Positions 1 through 7,474 are shown, counted from the stretch's first letter. The stretch is DNA of 64,000 nt from Lysobacteraceae bacterium SCN 69-320 (GCA_001725155.1 MEFP01000005.1:212206-276205), one strand, 5' to 3'. Notes: a model not told the origin generated them from the letters alone. A program made the numbers and translations.

Positions 1-142
1 CCGGCGATTGCGCGGCCGGGTCGAGCGCGCTTTCCGCGATCAGCTCGGCCTTCCACCACAGCCACGCGTCGGCGCCCCACGCAGAGAGAAATGCGCCTGC
101 CGACGCACGGATGTCGCGGTCGTAGCGGTCGGTCCACTTCAT
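1..142 (-). CDS. Phage lytic transglycosylase (SLT-type), N-terminal part, cut by window edge
   Basis: Only the first 47 residues are inside the window; the ATG is at 142. They include a stretch reading AELIAESALDPAAQSP, which matches the start of the transglycosylase SLT fold, where the Glu of the ES-x-x-DP motif (here residue 37) is catalytic. In this family it is followed by a GA-x-GLMQ motif, which would lie off the left edge. The role would be cleavage of peptidoglycan glycan strands, as endolysin or virion lysin. It follows two small membrane-protein genes in the same direction, as in a lysis cassette. The family call is good; its use as endolysin is inferred from position. Confidence 0.7.
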   Translation of the reverse strand, partial: MKWTDRYDRDIRASAGAFLSAWGADAWLWWKAELIAESALDPAAQSP

Positions 143-143
143 C

Positions 144-245
144 TCAGCAGCCCTTCCGGCCGTAGCGGATGTGCCAGACGACGAACAGCGCGGCAGCGGC
201 GACGATCGGAAGCGTCGCCCACCACTGCCACGACTGCGCGGTCAT
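144..245 (-). CDS. Small phage membrane protein, 33 aa (lysis-cassette position)
   Basis: A 33-residue open frame with one hydrophobic segment (about residues 10-23) followed by a basic tail RYGRKGC. The ATG overlaps the TGA of the upstream gene by ATGA, which suggests translational coupling. It stops just before the transglycosylase start. The position between another small membrane protein and a lysin suggests a lysis accessory or holin-like role. Length and hydrophobicity are all that can be seen; no family was recognised. Confidence 0.5.
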   Translation of the reverse strand: MTAQSWQWWATLPIVAAAALFVVWHIRYGRKGC

Positions 246-370
246 TTCACGAGCGCAAGCGCGCCGAGCACGAACGCGAAGACCAGCGCCGTGCCGGCCA
301 GCACCGGCGAACCGGTGTAGGCCAGGCCGACGGCGCCGGCGACGAATGCGACGGAGACCAGGGCCTTCAC
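242..370 (-). CDS. Small phage membrane protein, 42 aa (holin candidate)
   Basis: It starts at a GTG at 370 that overlaps the previous stop (GTGA). The protein is 42 residues, almost entirely two hydrophobic segments (about 3-18 and 24-40) joined by a short polar turn, ending in Lys. Two-helix membrane proteins of this size beside a lysin are typical of class II holins. Family membership cannot be claimed from sequence alone. An upstream in-frame ATG would give 63 residues with an unlikely basic leader. Confidence 0.5.
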   Translation of the reverse strand: MKALVSVAFVAGAVGLAYTGSPVLAGTALVFAFVLGALALVK

Positions 371-1002
371 GGCTGCTGACCCTTCCAGCCGCCGGTGATG
401 CTGGCGCGGTGAGCAGCCGTCAGGCGCACCCACTCGAGTTCTTCCTGCGGTGTCAGGCCGCGCACGGCGAAGTCGAGCGGGAAGCCGTCGGACGATTCCC
501 GGACCGTATGCGTGCGGTCCAGCACGAAGCCGAAGCCCAGTTGCTTGACCGGATGCACGGCAGGCGTGACGGCGCCCTGCAGCTTCGGCGTCAGATTGCT
601 GCCGGCCTGGGCGAAGAAGTCGCCGAACACGGAATGGCCGTCGAGGCTGCCGTCCGGGTTGATGGCGCAGTTCTGCAGCACGAGCTGGCGCTCTTCCTCG
701 GACGTGCAGAACGGCAGCGAACGGACGCTGAGGAAGCGCCGGCCCGGCATCAGCTTCGCGCTGCCGCGGGTCCAGTAAAACGGTCCTTCGTGGCCGACGA
801 TCTCGTGGTCGATCTCCGGGATCACGCCCTCTGCGCGCAGCGCGGCGATCAGATCGCGAACGAGCTGGGCTCCGCCATCGGATTCCAGCACTTCGGTCGA
901 CAGGCTGGCTGCGATGGCGGCATCGTGCTCGCGCAGCGCTTCGGCAGCGCCGGCCTTCGCCTCGGCGCGAATCGCGGCGAGGTCTTCGTTCGTGAGTGCC
1001 AT
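367..1002 (-). CDS. Phage hypothetical protein, 211 aa
   Basis: The ATG at 1002 is preceded by an AAGGAG-like ribosome site. The N-terminal 60 residues are Ala/Glu/Arg rich and probably helical; the rest is mixed, without membrane segments or metal motifs. It sits between a Gp49-like gene and the lysis genes in one leftward transcript. No family was recognised. It may be a late-operon leader gene or a small virion protein. Confidence 0.6.
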   Translation of the reverse strand: MALTNEDLAAIRAEAKAGAAEALREHDAAIAASLSTEVLESDGGAQLVRDLIAALRAEGVIPEIDHEIVGHEGPFYWTRGSAKLMPGRRFLSVRSLPFCTSEEERQLVLQNCAINPDGSLDGHSVFGDFFAQAGSNLTPKLQGAVTPAVHPVKQLGFGFVLDRTHTVRESSDGFPLDFAVRGLTPQEELEWVRLTAAHRASITGGWKGQQP

Positions 1003-1018
1003 GAGGTGCTCCTTGTTG

Positions 1019-1378
1019 TCAGCCGGCGGCGAGCTTGTCGCGCAGGCGGAAGCCGAGCAGCGGCCAGATCTTCGCGACGGCGTTCTGTCGCGCGATCTTC
1101 CGGCCGATCTCGGCGTCGAAGTTCTCCGGCGACGCGCAGGCGCTCTCGCCGGTAACGGTGAAGCCGTTGTCCAGCACCAGCACGCAGAACGTGAGCAGGT
1201 GCAGCGGCGAATCGTCGCCCGGACGGTCCTGATGGCCGGCGTAGTACGCCGACCGCGCGCCGTCGGCGGCAGTGAAATACCACTCGAGGCTGATGGCGGC
1301 TTCGATGTCGGCCGGCGTCACGCGCGGCGCATTGAGGCCTTTGGCCTGGATCTCGGCCTCGATATTCTTGTCGGGCAT
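1019..1378 (-). CDS. N4 gp49 / Sf6 gp66 family phage protein
   Basis: 119 residues. The segment around residues 60-95, with LLTFCVLVLDNGFTVTGES followed by an ACASPENFDAE-type stretch and an IGRKIARQNA helix, is the hallmark of the phage N4 gp49 / Sf6 gp66 family. Members are small phage proteins of unknown function, often encoded near lysis or late genes. The protein is full length for the family. It is the first protein gene after the tRNA pair on this strand. Confidence 0.85.
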   Translation of the reverse strand: MPDKNIEAEIQAKGLNAPRVTPADIEAAISLEWYFTAADGARSAYYAGHQDRPGDDSPLHLLTFCVLVLDNGFTVTGESACASPENFDAEIGRKIARQNAVAKIWPLLGFRLRDKLAAG

Positions 1379-1415
1379 GGTGTTGCTCCGGTTGCGCGCC
1401 GGGTGGCGCGGCGAT

Positions 1416-1490
1416 TGGTGAACCGTGCGGGTTTCGATCCCTCCTCAACAGGGTGAAGGCCTGTCCGCCACGCCAGCTGCGTCACGGTTC
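1416..1490 (-). tRNA. tRNA-Glu-like (anticodon UUC), phage-encoded, degenerate
   Basis: Reading the minus strand gives a 7-bp acceptor stem (GAACCGT with ACGGTTC), a 3-bp D stem, an anticodon stem ACAGG/CCTGT with loop CCTTCAC (anticodon TTC), a T arm and an encoded CCA. Oddities: the T stem has an A-G mismatch and the T loop reads ATCGAAA, with A where T54 is expected. It may be a poor or non-canonical tRNA. It lies 3 nt from the tRNA-Gly gene, in the same orientation and presumably on the same transcript. Confidence 0.7.
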
Positions 1491-1493
1491 GAA

Positions 1494-1567
1494 TGGAGCG
1501 AGCTGCGGGAATCGAACCCGCATCGTCAGCTTGGAAGGCTGTCGTTCTGCCGTTGAACTACGCTCGC
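1494..1567 (-). tRNA. tRNA-Gly (anticodon UCC), phage-encoded
   Basis: The minus strand folds as a tRNA: acceptor GCGAGCG, D stem GTTC/GAAC, anticodon loop CTTCCAA (TCC), T arm GCGGG-TTCGATT-CCCGC and encoded CCA. The anticodon and T arms closely follow bacterial glyT. Mismatches at the base of the acceptor stem (7-66) and at the top of the anticodon stem (27-43) suggest drift. With the neighbouring tRNA-Glu it forms a two-tRNA cluster between the Q-like gene and the lysis genes. Confidence 0.85.
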
Positions 1568-1638
1568 GATGGGCGGCCGGCGCATCGGCTCAGGGGGTGT
1601 CCGGGCAGGACAGCCGACGGCCGGCCATGCAACTGCGC

Positions 1639-1824
1639 TCAGTGCATCGGCGGCTTGGGCTGACAGCCGTCGCAGTTCGCGGGGCAGTCGACACAGCCGG
1701 TCCAGGAGCCGTCCTCGGGCATCAGCGCGCGGACAGCGGGAACCGCAACATCGGCCGACGGCGCGGCCGACGCAGCGAACGCTGCGATGGCGAGTGCGAT
1801 CGAGATGGTCAGATTGCGAAGCAT
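1639..1824 (-). CDS. Small exported cysteine-rich protein, 61 aa (phage cargo)
   Basis: The ATG at 1824 has a strong ribosome site (GAGGAGT, 6 nt spacing). Residues 1-20 form a clear signal peptide with probable cleavage after ASA. The mature part is only about 40 residues and ends in a cluster of four Cys (C-V-D-C then N-C-D-G-C) followed by QPKPPMH. This would allow two disulfides or metal binding in the periplasm. It lies alone between the Q-like gene and the tRNAs, a place where lambdoid phages carry cargo genes. No family was recognised. Confidence 0.6.
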   Translation of the reverse strand: MLRNLTISIALAIAAFAASAAPSADVAVPAVRALMPEDGSWTGCVDCPANCDGCQPKPPMH

Positions 1825-1858
1825 AGGTCTACTCCTCATGGTTGACGCCCAGAAACGA

Positions 1859-1887
1859 CAAAGCCCGCTTGCGGGCGGGCTTCTTCG
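1859..1887. terminator. GC-rich hairpin downstream of the Q-like gene
   Basis: AAGCCCGC and GCGGGCTT form an 8-bp stem with a short loop at 1861-1882. It sits between the Q-like gene stop (1940) and the next gene on the minus strand. The minus strand has only a short T run after it. By analogy with lambda tR' it may be the terminator on which the Q-like protein acts. Confidence 0.45.
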
Positions 1888-1908
1888 ACGATGGGGATTT
1901 TCGGGAGA

Positions 1909-1935
1909 ATTTCCGCCGGTCACAACGGCGGAAAT
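1909..1935. repeat. Perfect 10-bp inverted repeat just after the Q-like gene
   Basis: ATTTCCGCCG, a 7-nt loop, then CGGCGGAAAT. It begins 4 bases after the Q-like stop codon on the minus strand. It has no T run on either side, so it is not a standard intrinsic terminator. It could be an mRNA-stabilising hairpin or a protein site linked to late transcription. Confidence 0.5.
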
Positions 1936-1939
1936 CGCC

Positions 1940-2635
1940 TCAAGCTGGAATCTCATCGGGCGCGAGGTGGGAATGGATGTCCCGGGCGGCGATATAGACC
2001 AGCTCCTCGATCTTGGCGTACACCCACTGATAGATGGGCAGCCAAGTAGACCGGAAACGCGTCTCGCTGACGCCGAGCTGCACCGCGCGCCAAGCGTTGA
2101 ACTCGCCGACATGACCAGTGCCGGCGCAGCGCAGGCAATCATGCTTGAGGAACCCGCGGTCGGCGGTGCCTCTGCCCTCGCAGTCAGGGCAGTGCCGCGG
2201 CTCCCGCATCTCGGTGATCACAGCGTCGATGATCGTCGGATAGCGCTCCATCTTCGAAGGCCACACCGTAGCGTGCAGCTGCCGCACAACGGCCTTCATA
2301 CGATAGATGTTCCGCTGCAGGTCTTCCGGCACCCGGTTGCTCAGGGCTGCGAGCGCCTCGAGCGAATGCAGGCCGCGACGAGCCTCATCGACGGCGGCGT
2401 AGCGCTCGTTGAACTCGGTCAACACGACCCGCAGCAGCAGCTCGCGCGCCCGCGCAGTCGACGCCGGCGACTGCGGCCACCAGATCCAGCAGAAGGTCTC
2501 GCGGGCGAGCTCGTGCTGGCACATTCCGACCGCGGCGGCGATGTCCTGCGGCGTCACCTCCGGCATGCCGCCGCGCCCCGTGTCGTACCGCACCGTCTGC
2601 GCGTAGAGCCTGCCCATCATCTTGCGCACGTCCAT
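1940..2635 (-). CDS. Probable late antitermination protein (Q-like)
   Basis: 231 residues with a DnaJ-like zinc motif, C149-x2-C152 and C167-x2-C170, each followed by GxG. This pattern is found in one class of lambdoid Q antiterminators. Position supports the call: it is the last gene of the leftward early transcript, followed by two hairpins, cargo, tRNAs and lysis genes, as Q precedes the late region in lambda-type maps. Q proteins load on RNA polymerase at the late promoter and let it pass terminators. The N-terminal helices (20-120) were not recognised, so the call is position plus motif. Confidence 0.6.
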   Translation of the reverse strand: MDVRKMMGRLYAQTVRYDTGRGGMPEVTPQDIAAAVGMCQHELARETFCWIWWPQSPASTARARELLLRVVLTEFNERYAAVDEARRGLHSLEALAALSNRVPEDLQRNIYRMKAVVRQLHATVWPSKMERYPTIIDAVITEMREPRHCPDCEGRGTADRGFLKHDCLRCAGTGHVGEFNAWRAVQLGVSETRFRSTWLPIYQWVYAKIEELVYIAARDIHSHLAPDEIPA

Positions 2636-2859
2636 CAGATTCCCCTCTCGAATTCGGACTCGGCGGCTCGGACGTCATCCGTGAAGTCGGCCAACAGCAC
2701 GGCGCCCGTGTAGTTTCCGACGAGCCTTGCACCCTGCACCCAGGGCTCCACCTTCACGATCTTCAGCTCGACGCGGTCGCCGCGCGGACAGATCCAGACC
2801 TCGGCCGGCCGCGCCGCGAACCGCGACCAGATCTGCTTGATGACGTAGTCGCTGATCAT
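2635..2859 (-). CDS. Phage hypothetical protein, 74 aa
   Basis: The start at 2859 overlaps the stop of the next upstream gene (ATGA), and its own stop touches the Q-like start, so it is embedded in a coupled operon. It is a small soluble protein with mixed charge. No motif was recognised. Confidence 0.55.
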   Translation of the reverse strand: MISDYVIKQIWSRFAARPAEVWICPRGDRVELKIVKVEPWVQGARLVGNYTGAVLLADFTDDVRAAESEFERGI

Positions 2860-3065
2860 CGGCACTGGCTCCGCCTCAACTGCGCCTGCAGCTCGTTGGA
2901 GTGCCGCACCCGGGCGTCGCGCTTCGCAGCAGCGGCGCGCACGGCTGCATGGTTCCGGATCGTCGGCGACATGCTGTAGCGCAGTTGGGCCTTGGCGTAC
3001 GTGACCACGGCCCAGGCCGCAGCGAGCAGGGCGCGGGCGGCATCGGTGCGTGTCGGCGCGCTCAT
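2856..3065 (-). CDS. Phage hypothetical protein, 69 aa
   Basis: Basic, Ala/Arg-rich and mostly helical by composition, with no membrane segment or metal motif. It overlaps both neighbours by 4 bases in the leftward early operon. Function unknown. Confidence 0.5.
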   Translation of the reverse strand: MSAPTRTDAARALLAAAWAVVTYAKAQLRYSMSPTIRNHAAVRAAAAKRDARVRHSNELQAQLRRSQCR

Positions 3066-3289
3066 GACTTGCCCTGCCCGATGTAGAGCTTGCGTCCACC
3101 GATGATCCGACCGCGCTTCCCACCGGCACGCATCGCGGCGCGCGGATCGAACTGCAGCATCTGCTGCCGTGTCGTCCGGCCGGCTTTGATGTGCTGGACG
3201 ACCGCACTGCGCGAGATCACCGGCACGATGGCCCGGATCTCCGCGACCGTCATGCGCTGGCCTTCAAATTCGTAGCGGCGCGCGGTCAT
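3062..3289 (-). CDS. Small phage protein with possible DNA-binding helix pair, 75 aa
   Basis: Residues 12-40 (MTVAEIRAIVPVISRSAVVQ) look like a helix-turn-helix of the kind used to recognise DNA, followed by a basic tail rich in Gly, Arg and Lys. The start overlaps the stop of the Ref-like nuclease gene (ATGA). Size and composition suggest a small regulator or nucleoid-type protein. The family is not identified. Confidence 0.55.
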   Translation of the reverse strand: MTARRYEFEGQRMTVAEIRAIVPVISRSAVVQHIKAGRTTRQQMLQFDPRAAMRAGGKRGRIIGGRKLYIGQGKS

Positions 3290-3768
3290 TGCCCACCTCC
3301 GTTGATCAGCTCGTTCTGCTGCTGTAGCAGTTGGTCGTCGGTGCCGAACGTTCGGCGGAATTCCTTCGATGCCCGCGCGAGACTCGGACCATAGGACCAT
3401 TCCGCAAATCTGGCGCTCTCGCCCGCCGGCAGCACGCCGCGGTGATGCCAAGCGCAGAGGCAAACCGTCTCGTCATGCCCGCGGCGCTTCCGGCCGGCTT
3501 GGCCACCCTCGTTGAGGTGGTGGATCTCCGACTCGTTCGGCTGCGTCATCCGCACGGCGCGGCACGCGATGCAGCCCAGCGCCTTCATAGCTTCCCAGCG
3601 CGCCTTCTGCGCGGCGGTCGCTGGGGCTGGCTTCTTGCGATATGCCTTGAGCGTCGAGCGCTTCGGCTCGCGACCCTTGCGTACCGGATTCAGCGGCTTC
3701 CGGCGCTGCAGGGGCTTCGGCTGCTTCTTCGGGGTCTTGACCGGCTTCGGTATGGCGCGCAGACTCAT
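3286..3768 (-). CDS. Ref-like RecA-dependent nuclease
   Basis: 160 residues. A very basic N-terminal tail (Lys/Arg/Pro rich, 1-55) is followed by a zinc and HNH-like core with CIAC, then EIHHLNEGGQ, a GHDET motif and CAWHH. This is the layout of phage P1 Ref, a RecA-dependent nuclease that nicks within displacement loops. The final segment GPSLARASKEFRRTFG also fits that family. The start was taken at 3768 because GAGGTG precedes that ATG; a GTG 9 bases upstream is possible. It may process recombination intermediates in phage replication. Confidence 0.8.
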   Translation of the reverse strand: MSLRAIPKPVKTPKKQPKPLQRRKPLNPVRKGREPKRSTLKAYRKKPAPATAAQKARWEAMKALGCIACRAVRMTQPNESEIHHLNEGGQAGRKRRGHDETVCLCAWHHRGVLPAGESARFAEWSYGPSLARASKEFRRTFGTDDQLLQQQNELINGGGQ

Positions 3769-3920
3769 CCTGAGCACCTCGACCGCGCGGCGACGTACAA
3801 CCGGCGCATGTCCTGCACGCCAGCATCCAGCAGCGCCGCCGCGGCGCCGACGGCCGCGCGCGCGGCGCAGTAGGCGGCGATGAACAGCTCTGCTAGCAAT
3901 CTGATAGCAGCGTCTTTCAT
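3765..3920 (-). CDS. Small phage protein, 51 aa
   Basis: Ala-rich, with one long apolar helix (about 5-33) and a basic C-terminus. It overlaps the DUF1064 gene stop by ATGA and the Ref gene start. It may be membrane-associated. No family was recognised. Confidence 0.4.
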   Translation of the reverse strand: MKDAAIRLLAELFIAAYCAARAAVGAAAALLDAGVQDMRRLYVAARSRCSG

Positions 3921-4252
3921 ACCTCGGTCACCTCCACGCCGTAGAGCGCCTTCACCTGCTTGACCTTGTTGATGTAGACCCGCGTCCGAGTGCCTCTCGA
4001 CTTCACGTCCTCGACCCGCACGCCGCCGGCCGCGAGCACAACCAGGAAGTCGGCGCGGTAGCGGATGCCGCCGGGCAGATCGAACGTCGGCTGCCGGATG
4101 AACCACAGCACCTCGCCGGCCGCGCGCAGCCGCTTGAGCTCGACGTAGCGCGCCGCCTCCTTCTTCGAGTCGAACCGCAGCCCGTCGACTTCGGTGCGCA
4201 CGTTCTTGAACTTCGGCGCGGGCGCGGATCGGAATCCGTATCGAGTTCGCAT
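3917..4252 (-). CDS. DUF1064-type phage protein (nuclease-like fold)
   Basis: 111 residues matching the DUF1064 pattern: FDSKKEAARYVELKRLRAAGE, then RQPTFDLPGGIRYRADFLV and EDVKSRGTRT. The conserved Glu in SKKEA, the Asp in YRADF and the E/K pair in EDVKS resemble the active site of PD-(D/E)xK nucleases. Such genes sit in phage replication modules, as here, directly after the DnaB helicase gene. A Holliday-junction or branch-nuclease role is plausible but inferred. Confidence 0.8.
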   Translation of the reverse strand: MRTRYGFRSAPAPKFKNVRTEVDGLRFDSKKEAARYVELKRLRAAGEVLWFIRQPTFDLPGGIRYRADFLVVLAAGGVRVEDVKSRGTRTRVYINKVKQVKALYGVEVTEV

Positions 4253-4253
4253 T

Positions 4254-5657
4254 TCAGTTATCCAGGAATGCCTGCCGCGACCGCCGCGGCGCGCGTTGCT
4301 TCGATTCCGCCGGCGGCGGCTGGGGATATGCGTCGTCCCAGTCTTCCAGGCGCATCTGGTCGAACCGGTTGCGCAGCAAGATCGTTTCGCCGAGTCGCAG
4401 GTTGCGGCCCTTCGCCGGGATCAGCTCGACCGTTCCGGCCATGTGGCTGTCGCGGTCGTAGTAGTCCTCGCGGTGCAGGAAGTAGATGGCGTCTGCCTTC
4501 TGCTCGATCTCGCCTGACTCGCGCAGATCGGTCAGCGTCGGGCGCTTGTCCTGGCGTCCGGCGACGTTCCGGTTGAGCTGGCCGAGCAGTACGACGGGGC
4601 AGCGCAGCTCTTTCGCGAGCGTCTTGCAGCCCTGGACCACGTTGCCGAGCTCGTGCCGCAGTTCCTTCGTGCGGTCGACGCCCATGTCATGCAGGTGGTC
4701 GATCACGATCAACCGAATCGGCTCCCGCAGGTGCTCCCGCCGCGCACGGGCCATCAGCTGCTCGATCTTCAGGGCCGGCGTCTCGTCGATCAGCAGCGGC
4801 GCATTCGTGAGCTGGCCGGTCATGGCGTAGAGCCGCGACCAGTGCAGCTCGCTGTCGCCACCATCGACCGGGAAGTCGACCCAGCTGAATGGGATTTCTC
4901 CGTGGCACGCCAGCATGCGGGCCATGCACTCGTCGCCGGTCATCTCGACTTCGAACACGGCGGCGCGGGCACCGCGCAGCGCCGTGAAACCGGCGAGCTG
5001 CAGGCCGAACGCGGTTTTCCCCATGCTTGGCCGCGCGGCCACGACGTAGACGCAACCATCGCGCAGCCCTTTCGTGTGCTCGTTCAGCGCACGCCACGGC
5101 GTCGGCAGGCCGACGAGTCCGCCGCCCTGCTCGGCGTAGCGCCTCGTCATCTCGGCGACAAGGCGCTTGATCAGCGGCTTGGTCGGCTGCAGTCCGGTGC
5201 GCGCGTTGCTCGACTGCAGCAGGCTCAGCTCTTGCGACGCGACCGCCATGACCGCCTCGGACCCGGCGCCGCGGGCGAACGCCGCGGTCGCCAGACTCGT
5301 CCCGACGTCGATTGCCCGGCGCAGCTGCGCCTTCTCGCGCACGATCTCCGCGTACGCGACGATGTTCGCTGCGCTTGGCGTCGTGTTGGCGAGCTCCAGG
5401 ATGTACTTCACCCCGCCGACCAGATCGGCGATGCCCTGCGCGTCGAACCATTCGCCGAGCGTGACCGCATCGACCTCGTCGCCGCGCTGCGACTGCTCGC
5501 AGATCCCGCGGTAGATGACGCGATGGTCCTTGCGGTAGAAGTCGTCCTCGCGCAGCCAGTCGGCGATCAGCGCCAGCCGGTCCGGCGCGATCATCAGTGC
5601 GCCGAGCACGGCCTGCTCGGCCGGGACGTCATGCGGCGGCACCAGCGGCGCGCTCAT
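4254..5657 (-). CDS. Phage replicative DNA helicase (DnaB family)
   Basis: 467 residues, the usual DnaB length. An N-terminal DnaB domain (about 8-110, opening with PHDVPAEQAVLGAL) is followed by a RecA-like core with Walker A ARPSMGKT at 208-215 and the DnaB signature around LRESGEIEQKADAI. It unwinds the phage replication fork as a hexamer. Its start overlaps the stop of the DUF1376 gene, so helicase and probable initiator/loader are translationally coupled, as in many temperate phages that carry their own helicase. Confidence 0.95.
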   Translation of the reverse strand: MSAPLVPPHDVPAEQAVLGALMIAPDRLALIADWLREDDFYRKDHRVIYRGICEQSQRGDEVDAVTLGEWFDAQGIADLVGGVKYILELANTTPSAANIVAYAEIVREKAQLRRAIDVGTSLATAAFARGAGSEAVMAVASQELSLLQSSNARTGLQPTKPLIKRLVAEMTRRYAEQGGGLVGLPTPWRALNEHTKGLRDGCVYVVAARPSMGKTAFGLQLAGFTALRGARAAVFEVEMTGDECMARMLACHGEIPFSWVDFPVDGGDSELHWSRLYAMTGQLTNAPLLIDETPALKIEQLMARARREHLREPIRLIVIDHLHDMGVDRTKELRHELGNVVQGCKTLAKELRCPVVLLGQLNRNVAGRQDKRPTLTDLRESGEIEQKADAIYFLHREDYYDRDSHMAGTVELIPAKGRNLRLGETILLRNRFDQMRLEDWDDAYPQPPPAESKQRAPRRSRQAFLDN

Positions 5658-6625
5658 GCCTCACCACCTTCCGGAGCGTGGTACTTGCCCTCGATGACCT
5701 TCGCGAAGTTCGTCGGCCGGACCAGCCACTCGAGGTCTCCCTCGAACGGGCGGCGATGTTCGTCGTGCTCCTGGCCCATCAGGAACGGGCTCTTGCGGAC
5801 GTACCCGAAGAATCGGCGCCACCAGCCCAGGTCCTGCCGCGCGGGCTTGCTGCGCCAACGAGCGCGCAGCAGCGATTTCCGCGTCTCGTTCAGCTCGACA
5901 ATGCGGCGCCATTCCGGGAGAACTTCGTGGTAGACCGCCACGATTTCGGTATGCGGACACGGCGGCACGCCGACAGGCGTGTCCACCTCACCGTCAGGTG
6001 AGGAAGATTCTTCCCCTGTCTCCTGTCCCTCTCCACTGTCCCCTATCCCCTGTCCCTTTAGGGGCAGGGACTCCCCTGGGACGTCCCTGAGTTGTCCCTG
6101 CTCTTGTCCCTTGGATGTCCCTGGGGACGCACCTTGGGACACTGCGGGGACGTCCCAGCGATCGCTTCCGGTGCGCTCCATGTGTGCGCGCCAGTCATCG
6201 AACGTCGGATAGACGGGCGTCGCCCCGGCGCGCTGCGCGGCTTTCTTGATGCGCTCGCACTCGCGGCGATGCCTCAGCCGAAGCTTGCCGTCCCAGGCCT
6301 CGATGGCCTTCTCGGCGATCGTCGGGTGGTAAAGGCGCCCGTCACTGCACCGCACGAACCCGCGCAGTGCGCCGGTCCGCACGCGCATCCAGGACTTCAC
6401 GTCGCCGCGCCCGTAGCCCGCATAGCTCGCAAGCGCCGTGTCGTTGTCGGGCAGGCTGCCGGCCGGGACCTGGTGCCACGCGGTGCACCACAGCAGCACT
6501 GCGGCGCGGAACTCGTCGCCGGTGGCCTCGATCGCGAGATCGCTGTCCCGCAGCCGTGCGACCTGCAGCGGCATGAACTCGAAATCTCGCAGATCGATTT
6601 CGGCGGGGACCAAAGGCTCGGTCAT
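5654..6625 (-). CDS. DUF1376 phage replication protein (initiator/loader candidate)
   Basis: 323 residues. Residues 8-110 fit DUF1376 (YdaU-type): DLRDFEFMPL, LRDSDLAIEATGDEF, LLWCTAWHQVPAGSLPD and CSDGRLYHPTIAEKA. A low-complexity polar linker (about 140-210, rich in Ser, Gly, Glu) follows, then a C-terminal region rich in Trp and Arg. The underlying DNA at 6000-6140 is repetitive in CCCTGTCCC-like words, an unusual composition that could hold the phage origin, as in lambda O. Pairing with DnaB suggests a helicase-loading role. Confidence 0.8.
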   Translation of the reverse strand: MTEPLVPAEIDLRDFEFMPLQVARLRDSDLAIEATGDEFRAAVLLWCTAWHQVPAGSLPDNDTALASYAGYGRGDVKSWMRVRTGALRGFVRCSDGRLYHPTIAEKAIEAWDGKLRLRHRRECERIKKAAQRAGATPVYPTFDDWRAHMERTGSDRWDVPAVSQGASPGTSKGQEQGQLRDVPGESLPLKGQGIGDSGEGQETGEESSSPDGEVDTPVGVPPCPHTEIVAVYHEVLPEWRRIVELNETRKSLLRARWRSKPARQDLGWWRRFFGYVRKSPFLMGQEHDEHRRPFEGDLEWLVRPTNFAKVIEGKYHAPEGGEA

Positions 6626-6628
6626 AGC

Positions 6629-7474
6629 CTACGCCCGCTTCACGATTTCGGCGATGGCGTGCATCACCGGCTTGCAGTGCTTGAACTGCGCAGCAAGCTG
6701 TTCGCTATTCGGATCGAACTCGCGCAGGAACTTATCCCGGATCTCCTCCGCGCCTTTCAGCCCTTCTCGGCTGGCGATGTCATTGAGAAGGTGCTCGAGG
6801 CGCCCGAGGAACAACCGAACGAACTGCGATCCAGCCTGCGATTGCGCTGGCTGCGACGGCGCCGTGTGACGCTGCTTCGCTGCAGCCGACAGCGTAATCG
6901 CCTTTTCCGTCATGGCTTGCCTGGCCTGCTTGCTCTCTGCGGCCACGATGCGGCGCTGCGCGTCGGGGTTCAGATGTGCAATGCGCTCTGCCTCATTGAC
7001 AGACATCTCCCCGGACTCAACCTTCGCAACCAGCTCCGGCGTTCCGTGGCTCTTGACGACGTTCGCGCGCTGAACTACTCGGCGGGACACGTTTAGCATC
7101 TCGGCCGCCAGCGGTTGAGGCACAGAAGGTGCGCCGATTGGCGCACCTTTTGAGTTCGCCTTTACGCCATCGGCGAGGTTGCTCAGCTTCGCTGCGATCA
7201 TGGCGCGTTGAGATTCGCTGATATGCCGGCGACTCAGGTTCTCGCTGATGACGAAAGCAAGCGCGTCCTTTCCGACGAACTGCGTGAAGCGCGGCGCGAC
7301 GCCGCACTCCAGGCACGCGCGGTAGCGATGTCGGCCGTCGAGGATCTTGCCCTCGTGCAGCACGATGTCGTGATGAAGGCCGTTGGCCTTTATGTCCGCG
7401 ACGATGCCGCGGAATTGGTCCGCGGACATGTCGGGCAGGATCCTGCAGAGCTCGTGGAATTCGTACTGCATCAC
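6629..7474 (-). CDS. ParB-like nuclease/DNA-binding domain protein, phage
   Basis: 281 residues. The N-terminal part (10-110) has ParB/Srx-type features: IVADIKANGLHHDIVL, EGKILDGRHRYRAC and ENLSRRHISESQRA. A helix-turn-helix stretch follows near 120-180. ParB-like domains bind CTP or act as nucleases. In phages they often occur in replication or regulatory modules rather than partition loci, and no ParA gene is seen here. It is coupled to a second ParB-like gene just upstream. Confidence 0.8.
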   Translation of the reverse strand: MMQYEFHELCRILPDMSADQFRGIVADIKANGLHHDIVLHEGKILDGRHRYRACLECGVAPRFTQFVGKDALAFVISENLSRRHISESQRAMIAAKLSNLADGVKANSKGAPIGAPSVPQPLAAEMLNVSRRVVQRANVVKSHGTPELVAKVESGEMSVNEAERIAHLNPDAQRRIVAAESKQARQAMTEKAITLSAAAKQRHTAPSQPAQSQAGSQFVRLFLGRLEHLLNDIASREGLKGAEEIRDKFLREFDPNSEQLAAQFKHCKPVMHAIAEIVKRA

